A DNA stretch of 64,000 bases from Geobacter sp. (GTDB taxonomy: Bacteria > Desulfobacterota > Desulfuromonadia > Geobacterales > DSM-12255): contig WKKR01000002.1 of NCBI GenBank assembly GCA_009684525.1, positions 558,001 through 622,000 on the forward strand, in the 5' to 3' direction. Shown piece after piece: positions 58,267 to 64,000 of this stretch. The notes beneath the pieces were generated by a model. The model did no database searches. It had not been told where the DNA came from and saw only the letters and a program-made list of their open reading frames with translations. Within the stretch, counting starts at the first letter, position 1, and every line of letters starts with the position of its first letter. A program made the translations under genes and the position numbers.

Positions 58267-59397
58267 CTATTTCTTTTTTTCCAACGCTTCAAGCTCACCG
58301 AACAGGGCATCGAACTCGTCCTTGGTAAACTGTGCCCCACCGGGAGTAGTCTTTTTCTCCTGTCCCCCTGTTGCCGGAGTTGCTCCGGCGCTTATCGGAA
58401 CACTCTCCAGTTCGAATTCCTCAGGCGCAGTCCCCGCATCCTGCTGCAGCTGTTCCTCGGTCAGGTCGCCAAACGTTTCTAGGCTGAAATCCGGTGCGGC
58501 GGTCTGGGCAGTCGCTAATGCAGGCTCTTCGTCAAAGGCAAACTCGCCAAAGGGGTTCATTTCGGCAGCGGATGGCGCTGAAGGAGCCGTCTCGGCAGAC
58601 TGCGTTGCCGGTTCCTCGCCAAAGGCAAACTCCCCAAAAGGACTCTCGTCGATGACCGGTGTGGTAGCAGGAGCCGTTTCAGCGGTCGGTACTGCCGGCT
58701 CCTCGCCAAAGGTGAACTCCCCAAAAGGGCTCTCGTCGCTGACCGGCGGGGGGGCAGGAGTCGCTTCTGCGTCCGGGATGGCCGGTTCTTCCCCAAAGGC
58801 GAACTCTCCAAAAGGGCTCTCATCGCTGATCGGTGGGGAAGCAGGAGCCGTTTCCACTGCCGGTGCTGCCGGTTCCTCGCCAAAGACGAATTCGCCAAAA
58901 GAGCTGTCAATGCTGCTGGCCGGGATCTCTGTCGTTGATGCCGGTAGTTCGGGCTCTGTCGGCTCTTGTTCATCGAATGAGAAGTCACTGAGTGTCACGG
59001 CGGCTGGGCTCTCTGTGGATTCCGTAAGTACAGAGGGGCTGTCGGTTGATGACTGGTCGATGAAGGCAAAGGGTTCTACCGGGGCAGCAGGGGGGGGCGG
59101 CGACTCGTCAAGGTCAAATGCAAACGGAGAGGTTTCGGGTTGCTGCGGGATTGCCGCTTCCGTGTCCACAGGCGTCTCCCAGTGGAACATCTCCGAGCTG
59201 GCCGTCTCAGCCGCTTCGACCGGAGCCGGTGTCTCCCCTGCGGGGATGATCTCGGTGGCCTGCTGCGCCGAGACGGCTGGCGGCAGGATAACGGGGCGCA
59301 GTCCCAGGGTATTTTTGAATCCTGCGAGGTCGATACCGCATTTTCTGCAGGTATTGAGATAATCAAAGCTGTTGTATCCGCACTTGGGACATTTCAT
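58267..59397 (-). CDS. zinc-ribbon protein with five 29-residue tandem repeats
   Basis: 376 aa, acidic, soluble. The N-terminus is a zinc ribbon, C3-P-K-C6 ... C17-R-K-C20. A Pro/Glu/Ser-rich stretch leads to five repeats of exactly 29 residues (165-309), each opening with SPFGEFAFGEEPA or a close variant. The C-terminus carries DEFDALFGELEALEKKK. It has no membrane segment. The start at 59397 has AGGAGC upstream. The repeated aromatic/acidic motif (FGEFxFGEE) could be a multivalent binding peptide. I do not recognise a family. It is downstream of rsmE on the same strand. Confidence 0.75.
   Translation of the reverse strand: MKCPKCGYNSFDYLNTCRKCGIDLAGFKNTLGLRPVILPPAVSAQQATEIIPAGETPAPVEAAETASSEMFHWETPVDTEAAIPQQPETSPFAFDLDESPPPPAAPVEPFAFIDQSSTDSPSVLTESTESPAAVTLSDFSFDEQEPTEPELPASTTEIPASSIDSSFGEFVFGEEPAAPAVETAPASPPISDESPFGEFAFGEEPAIPDAEATPAPPPVSDESPFGEFTFGEEPAVPTAETAPATTPVIDESPFGEFAFGEEPATQSAETAPSAPSAAEMNPFGEFAFDEEPALATAQTAAPDFSLETFGDLTEEQLQQDAGTAPEEFELESVPISAGATPATGGQEKKTTPGGAQFTKDEFDALFGELEALEKKK
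58471..58905 (-). repeat. five 87-bp tandem repeats inside the zinc-ribbon gene
   Basis: The Phe of the FGEF motif falls at residues 167, 196, 225, 254 and 283, an exact 29-codon period. The last copy is the most diverged. Confidence 0.85.
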
Positions 59398-59535
59398 AAC
59401 CGCGCTCCTTTAGTCTGAACCTTACGGCTCTCTGCAACCAGATCCTGGCCAGCGCCTGCCGGCAGATATCTCTCTTTTCGGCAGATCAGTACAAAGCTTT
59501 ATTTGAGAGAGCGATTGCAGGATGAGCGCCGGTTT

Positions 59536-60273
59536 TTACCCCATATCCCCCCAGTGGTACTGAAGAATGGCGAGCATCGCCAACCCCGCGGTTTCGGTGC
59601 GCAGGATGCGCGGGCCGAGCGAGACAGCGGTGAAACCATGGCTGACGGCCAATCCTGCCTCACTGTCGGTGATTCCCCCTTCCGGTCCGACCAGGATGGC
59701 AATAGATGCCGGTGCCAAAGGGGCGGACAGCGCTTCCTTGAGATGGTGCTGTTGTTCCCCTTCCCAGAGCAGGAGTTTCATGGTGTCGACTGACCTCTCA
59801 AGCACCGAAGGGAGGCTTTCCGCCAGCACTACCGAGGGAATCGAGCTGCGCCGGGATTGCCGGGCAGCTTCATCGGCAATTCTTTGCCAGCGGGCCTGGC
59901 GCTGGGCTCTCTGGTCTGCAGCGATCTTCACCACGGAACGTTGGGCTGGAAAGGCAACAATGGAACTGACGCCCAGCTCGGTTGCTTTCTGGACGATCAG
60001 GTCGCCTTTTTCTCCTTTGGGGAGGCCCTGGATCAGGGTAATGGCAAGGGTCTGCGTGAGATGTGCCGTCGGGGGGCTTTCCAGCGTTACAGTCAGGTCT
60101 CGGGGGCCGATCCCCAGGATGACGGCGGTTCCCTCTTGTCCGTTTCCATCAAAGAGCCTGACCCTGTCGCCGACATTGAGGCGGAGAACCTTGATCATAT
60201 GGCGGTACAACTCGCCTTCGATGGCGAATGACTGGCTGGCGAGAAGCTCGGGGCTCACCAGGAAACGTCGCAC
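59536..60273 (-). CDS. rsmE: 16S rRNA m3U1498 methyltransferase RsmE
   Basis: 245-aa SPOUT methyltransferase. The start is GTG at 60273, one base after the prmA stop. The N-terminal PUA-like part reads HMIKVLRLNVGDRVRLFDGN. The trefoil-knot SAM site contains ILVGPEGGITDSE and LGPRILRTETAGLAML. It methylates U1498 (E. coli numbering) of 16S rRNA. It pairs with prmA, as in many bacteria. Confidence 0.96.
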   Translation of the reverse strand: MRRFLVSPELLASQSFAIEGELYRHMIKVLRLNVGDRVRLFDGNGQEGTAVILGIGPRDLTVTLESPPTAHLTQTLAITLIQGLPKGEKGDLIVQKATELGVSSIVAFPAQRSVVKIAADQRAQRQARWQRIADEAARQSRRSSIPSVVLAESLPSVLERSVDTMKLLLWEGEQQHHLKEALSAPLAPASIAILVGPEGGITDSEAGLAVSHGFTAVSLGPRILRTETAGLAMLAILQYHWGDMG

Positions 60274-60274
60274 G

Positions 60275-61216
60275 TCACTGTTCCCGGCGGTAAACGAGGC
60301 AACTCCACTCGTCCTGGCGCGTGACCTCCACCTGGGTCAGGGGGGAATCGGCATAGGCCGCTGTTACCGCTTCTTCACGTTCAGTCAGGATTCCCGACAG
60401 AATCAGCAGCCCTCCCGGCACGAGCCGGGGGCAGAGGTCGGGGCAGAGCCGGATCAGGTCTTCGGCGAGGATGTTGGCCAGAATAATGCCAAACGTTTCC
60501 GTAATCTGGGACAACGGAGTCGTGGAGATTTCCAGGTCCCCTGCCACTCCATTCTGGGCCAGGTTTTCCTGTGCCACCCCGACCGCTTCTGGGTCGATGT
60601 CGACGGCCACCAGTCGGCCTGCTCCGAGTTTCCGTGCAGCAATGGAGAGGACTCCCGACCCGGTTCCGACATCGAGGACTGTGGGCGGCGTCTGGGGGAG
60701 AGGCGCATCAAGGGGGGGAGTGCGATTGAATATCCGCTCCAGTGCCTCCAGGCAGAGGCGGGTGGTCGCATGGGTGCCCGTGCCGAAGGCCATGCCCGGA
60801 TCGAGTTCGATGACAATGTCGGACGATTCGGCAGTGAAGGACTCCCACGATGGCTTGATGATAAGGTGTTGACCGATGCGGCTGGTGTGGAAGTGTTCTT
60901 TCCAGTTGTTTGCCCAGTCTTCCTGATTGATGATCGTCACTGCAGGGGGGGACGGGACAAAATCGGATTGGGCGCTGGCAAGTGAGTTGAGGTAGACGGT
61001 GATTTCGGCAAGCTGACGCTCCAGGTCGATGCCGGTTGCCAGATACGCCTTAACCGTTTTCACGGAAGATTCCGTTACCGTGTCGAGCGAGAAGGTGTCC
61101 AGTATCTGATTGTCGATGCAAACACCGGTGCCGGTGAGTTCCACCAGAAAATCGGTCACTTGGTCGATCAGGGCATCGGGAACCCGGCAGGCCACTTCGG
61201 CCCATGCTGCTGACAT
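60275..61216 (-). CDS. prmA: ribosomal protein L11 methyltransferase PrmA
   Basis: 313 aa. An N-terminal substrate-recognition domain (1-115) is followed by a Rossmann methyltransferase: LDPGMAFGTGTHATTRLCLE, LDVGTGSGVLSIAARKLGA and the NPPY-like ILANILAEDLIRL. It trimethylates L11 using SAM. It is immediately upstream of rsmE on the same strand and divergent from the M20 amidohydrolase gene. Confidence 0.96.
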   Translation of the reverse strand: MSAAWAEVACRVPDALIDQVTDFLVELTGTGVCIDNQILDTFSLDTVTESSVKTVKAYLATGIDLERQLAEITVYLNSLASAQSDFVPSPPAVTIINQEDWANNWKEHFHTSRIGQHLIIKPSWESFTAESSDIVIELDPGMAFGTGTHATTRLCLEALERIFNRTPPLDAPLPQTPPTVLDVGTGSGVLSIAARKLGAGRLVAVDIDPEAVGVAQENLAQNGVAGDLEISTTPLSQITETFGIILANILAEDLIRLCPDLCPRLVPGGLLILSGILTEREEAVTAAYADSPLTQVEVTRQDEWSCLVYRREQ

Positions 61217-61290
61217 GAGTATCCTCCTCGCGCCGGGGTCACCGGCTGGGCTAACCTACCAGAACGAAACGGTATTGACAATGAAAAACC

Positions 61291-61319
61291 TTGACAAAGC
61301 CGGAAGCTCCGTGTACTTT
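61291..61319 (+). promoter_or_regulatory. candidate promoter for the M20 amidohydrolase
   Basis: TTGACA at 61291-61296 with TACTTT at 61314-61319 (17-bp spacing). It lies 31 bp before the ATG at 61350, which argues against the earlier in-frame starts. Confidence 0.45.
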
Positions 61320-61349
61320 TCATTAAAATATCTTTTTGCGCTTGGGGTT

Positions 61350-62519
61350 ATGGTGAGAGCAGAAAGCGTCAAGGATACCATCTGTGCCGTTGTCGAGCAG
61401 CGGCGTTCTGAATTCATCGCCATTGCCGCGGAACTCTTCGCGCATCCGGAGATCGGTCTGGAAGAGCACCGGGCATCGCAACTGCTCGCCGACCTGTTGG
61501 GGCGGGAAGGGTTTAGCGTACAGACCGGTGTTGCCGGCTTGTCGACCGCCTTTTGTGCCCGTCGCGGCACTGCCGGGCCGACCATAGCGATACTAGCGGA
61601 GATGGACGCACTTCCCGAGCTGGGGCATGCCTGTGGCCACAATATCATTGCTGCCGCAGCAATGGGCGCGGCTGTTGCCCTCTGCAGCAGCATCCCCGAG
61701 GAAGTTGCCCGCATCGTTGTACTCGGCACGCCGGCCGAGGAGCAGGGGATCGGCAAGATCGAGCTGATCAAGGCAGGTTTCTTTGACGATGTGGACTTTG
61801 CCATGATGGTTCATCCCTCGTCGCGTCGTTACGTGACCAAGGGGTATCTGGGGCTGGCCCGGGTCAGGTTTGTCTTCCACGGCAAACCAGCCCATGCCGC
61901 TGCCTATCCCGAAGAGGGGATCAACGCTCTTGACGGCGTCATCCAGACCTTTAACGGCATCAACGCCCTGCGTCAGCAGTGCAGGCAGGATGTCCGGATT
62001 CACGGGATCATCACTGACGGCGGGGTTGCCCCCAATATCATTCCGGCCCGTGCCGCCTGCAGCTTTTATGTCCGTGCTGATGAACTGGGAGAGGTCCACC
62101 ATGCCATGGAGCGGGTGGTTGCCTGTGCTGAAGGGGCTGCCATTGCCACCGGCTGTCGCCTGGAGGTGCATGCCGACCCCAGGATCATGGCGCCGTTCCG
62201 TATTATCGAGCCTTTTGCCGAGCTGTACGCCGAACAGCTCCGGGTTCTCGGGCTTGAGGAAGACACGGTCCCCATCGACCGTAACCGGGGTTCGTCGGAT
62301 ATCGGCAATGTCTCGCAGATCGTGCCGACCATTCATCCTCATGTGCCCATTGGCGAAGGGATCAATATTCACAGTAGTGACTTTGCCCGGGCTACGGTAT
62401 CGCCCAAGGGCGAACTGGCGGTGCTGGAAGGTGCCAAGGCCATGGCCATGACCGCTGCAGAACTGGTTTTTCAGCCGCAACTACGGGCATTGATCGTTGC
62501 TGCGTTCAACAAATCTTGA
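61350..62519 (+). CDS. M20 family amidohydrolase / aminoacylase-like peptidase
   Basis: 389 aa from the ATG at 61350, the usual length for the family; the open frame extends upstream but across a probable promoter. Metal-site motifs: ILAEMDALPELGHACGHNII, GTPAEEQGIGKIELI and the later H in MMVHPSSRR; ITDGGVAPNIIP and NRGSSDIGNVSQ are also typical. It should hydrolyse an N-acyl amino acid, a dipeptide or a similar amide; the substrate is not deducible. It is closely followed by the PPSR gene, which appears to have its own promoter. Confidence 0.88.
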   Translation: MVRAESVKDTICAVVEQRRSEFIAIAAELFAHPEIGLEEHRASQLLADLLGREGFSVQTGVAGLSTAFCARRGTAGPTIAILAEMDALPELGHACGHNIIAAAAMGAAVALCSSIPEEVARIVVLGTPAEEQGIGKIELIKAGFFDDVDFAMMVHPSSRRYVTKGYLGLARVRFVFHGKPAHAAAYPEEGINALDGVIQTFNGINALRQQCRQDVRIHGIITDGGVAPNIIPARAACSFYVRADELGEVHHAMERVVACAEGAAIATGCRLEVHADPRIMAPFRIIEPFAELYAEQLRVLGLEEDTVPIDRNRGSSDIGNVSQIVPTIHPHVPIGEGINIHSSDFARATVSPKGELAVLEGAKAMAMTAAELVFQPQLRALIVAAFNKS

Positions 62520-62543
62520 CAAATGAGTTGCCGCATGCACAAT
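62516..62543 (+). promoter_or_regulatory. candidate promoter for the PPSR gene
   Basis: TTGACA at 62516-62521 overlaps the stop codon of the amidohydrolase. After 16 bp comes CACAAT (62538-62543), 22 bp before the next start. Confidence 0.45.
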
Positions 62544-62564
62544 GAATGCTATTGTTAATGAGAC

Positions 62565-63407
62565 ATGCTTATAAGTGATCCTGAAAAAGAGGGTGTCAGC
62601 ACCCACCTGTACCTGTTGTCGGATGCAACGGGCGAGACCGTGGAACGGGTGGTCCGGGCGGCCCTGTCTCAGTTCAAGAGCGTGGGGGTAAAGTTCCACC
62701 GTTTGAGCGGTCTCAGAACCCGTGCAGATATCGATGAGGCCCTGAACGTCCCGATACATCAGCCGGGCCTGATTATCTACACGCTGGTCAATCCCCATCT
62801 GGCCCAGTACCTGCGGAATGCCGTCGAGGATCATGGGCTCGATGCCATTGACCTGATCAGCCCTCTGCTTTACAAACTCTCCGACCTGCTCGGCCTTGCC
62901 CCTCGCGAGGAGCCGGGACTGCTGCACCAGGTCGACACGGAGTATTTCAAGCGGGTTGAGGCAGTGAATTTTACCGTCAAGCAGGACGATGGCCAGGAAC
63001 TTCGGCATCTCTACCGTGCAGACATGGTCCTGGTGGGTGTTTCCCGTACCTCCAAGACCCCGCTGTCGATCTACCTGGCCCATAAGGGTTATAAGATAGC
63101 GAACGTTCCCTTGGTCAAAGGGATCGACCCGCCGCCGGAACTGTTCGAGATCGATCAGAAAAGGGTCGTCGGGTTGCTGATCGACGCCAAACGGCTGGTG
63201 GAACTCCGCTCGGCCCGCCTGCGCAATCTGCGGCAGAACCCGCGGGCAAGCTATGCAGATTTTGAGGAGATAGAGGAAGAACTGGAGTGGTGCCGCAGGA
63301 TTTTCAGGCGGAATCCTCAGTGGCAGGTGATCGATGTGACCAACAAGTCGGTCGAGGAGTCTGCTGCAGAGATACTGCGCAAACTGAACATCGGGTTTGC
63401 GGTCTGA
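62565..63407 (+). CDS. ppsR: PEP synthase / pyruvate phosphate dikinase regulatory protein (PPSR family)
   Basis: 280-aa bifunctional ADP-dependent kinase and Pi-dependent pyrophosphorylase (DUF299) that switches PEP synthase or PPDK off and on by Thr phosphorylation. It begins [20 protein letters not shown], the family signature. The P-loop is GVSRTSKT (158-165), followed by [20 protein letters not shown]. Full length. Whether the target is PpsA or PPDK cannot be told from this window. Confidence 0.92.
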   Translation: MLISDPEKEGVSTHLYLLSDATGETVERVVRAALSQFKSVGVKFHRLSGLRTRADIDEALNVPIHQPGLIIYTLVNPHLAQYLRNAVEDHGLDAIDLISPLLYKLSDLLGLAPREEPGLLHQVDTEYFKRVEAVNFTVKQDDGQELRHLYRADMVLVGVSRTSKTPLSIYLAHKGYKIANVPLVKGIDPPPELFEIDQKRVVGLLIDAKRLVELRSARLRNLRQNPRASYADFEEIEEELEWCRRIFRRNPQWQVIDVTNKSVEESAAEILRKLNIGFAV

Positions 63408-63469
63408 TCCACCTCCCTGTCGTCGACAGGATGCAGTTATTTTGAGTATCTAATGGAAGGGGTGCTGAC

Positions 63470-64000
63470 ATGAAAATTCTTGTAGTCGAAGACGAAAAAA
63501 AGGTATCGAGCTTTATCAAGCGTGGACTCGAGGAAGAGAAATACGAAGTGGACACGGCATACGACGGCGATGAAGGCCTCAAGCTTGCCCTTGCGGGCCA
63601 GTATGATGCTCTCATCCTCGATTGGATGCTTCCCAAGCAGGACGGACTCAGCGTCCTCAGGGAGCTTCGCGCCAATAAGCGGACAACACCGGTTTTGATG
63701 CTCACGGCGAAAGATACGGTCGAGGATATCGTTGCCGGGCTCGACTCCGGATCCGACGACTACCTGACCAAGCCGTTCGCCTTTGCCGAACTGCTCGCCA
63801 GGGTCAGGGCACTGCTCCGTCGCAGCGAAATGGACCGCGGTGCAGAACTCCGCTTTGCCGACCTCCGGATCGACCCGGTGACCCACAAGGTCTGGCGTGG
63901 CGAGAAGGAGATTGATCTCACTGCCAAAGAGTATGCACTGCTCGAATATTTCATGCGCAATCCCAACCAGGTTCTTACCAGAACCATGATCGCCGATCAT
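63470..64000 (+). CDS. OmpR/PhoB-type response regulator (3' end cut by window edge)
   Basis: 177 codons visible from the ATG at 63470. The receiver domain opens MKILVVEDEKKVSSFIKRGL. The phospho-acceptor Asp lies in LILDWMLPKQDG, followed by LMLTAKDTVEDI and the Lys in YLTKPFAFAEL. A winged-helix DNA-binding domain then begins (KEIDLTAKEYALLEYFMRNP) and is cut off at the window end. A partner histidine kinase would be expected just downstream. Confidence 0.93.
   Translation, partial: MKILVVEDEKKVSSFIKRGLEEEKYEVDTAYDGDEGLKLALAGQYDALILDWMLPKQDGLSVLRELRANKRTTPVLMLTAKDTVEDIVAGLDSGSDDYLTKPFAFAELLARVRALLRRSEMDRGAELRFADLRIDPVTHKVWRGEKEIDLTAKEYALLEYFMRNPNQVLTRTMIADH

Overview
The window is about 64 kb of GC-rich chromosomal DNA, and the gene set points to a Geobacter-like member of the Desulfuromonadia (Geobacterales). 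The reasons are an F1Fo ATP synthase operon that begins with paired b' and b genes behind parA/parB and lacks the a and c subunit genes, two sensory proteins carrying c-type haem motifs, the futalosine menaquinone pathway, and GAF-GGDEF and HD-GYP signalling genes. This placement is inferred from gene content, not from a database search.

Layout. 1-8.3 kb: uvrC (cut by the left edge), a secreted coiled-coil/DUF11 surface protein, a translationally coupled pair (pseudo-receiver membrane protein and LysM protein), and a haem-type DUF3365-HAMP-PAS sensor. 8.5-16.3 kb: parA, parB and atpX-F-H-A-G-D-C. 16.4-23 kb: pdxA, a GAF-GGDEF diguanylate cyclase, a peptidoglycan glycosyltransferase, a haem-containing chemoreceptor and an HD-GYP response regulator. 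23.1-28 kb: a PP-loop tRNA-thiolation-like enzyme, then a patatin, a GspE-like protein without a P-loop, and PilT.

28-51 kb is the most unusual region. It is a one-strand (minus) cluster of 17 genes encoding an extracellular contractile injection system (eCIS). In transcription order it holds a DUF4255 cap/terminator, an unknown protein, a sheath, two tube proteins, a 56-aa DUF5908 protein, a LysM hub adaptor, a VgrG-like spike, a PAAR tip, a gp25 wedge, a giant baseplate-J protein, a fibre-like protein, a second baseplate protein, a tape measure, an AAA+ ATPase, a membrane protein with peptidoglycan-binding and GH18-like domains, and a DUF4157 protein that looks like cargo. The larger gaps inside the cluster are filled with long imperfect palindromes. 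Two of these share a 32-nt core with one compensatory base-pair change.

51-64 kb: an AT-rich stretch with a decayed coding remnant, tRNA-Pro(CGG), the overlapping menaquinone set mqnL-mqnP-ubiX(mqnM)-mqnE-mqnC, RNase D, a zinc-ribbon protein with five exact-period 29-aa repeats, prmA-rsmE, an M20 amidohydrolase, a PEP-synthase/PPDK regulatory protein, and the start of an OmpR-type response regulator cut by the right edge.

How it fits together: most genes outside the eCIS are housekeeping (energy, replication/segregation, cofactors, RNA modification) or sensory genes. The eCIS is accessory. It carries its own probable cargo and a membrane protein that could dock or release the particle at the cell envelope.
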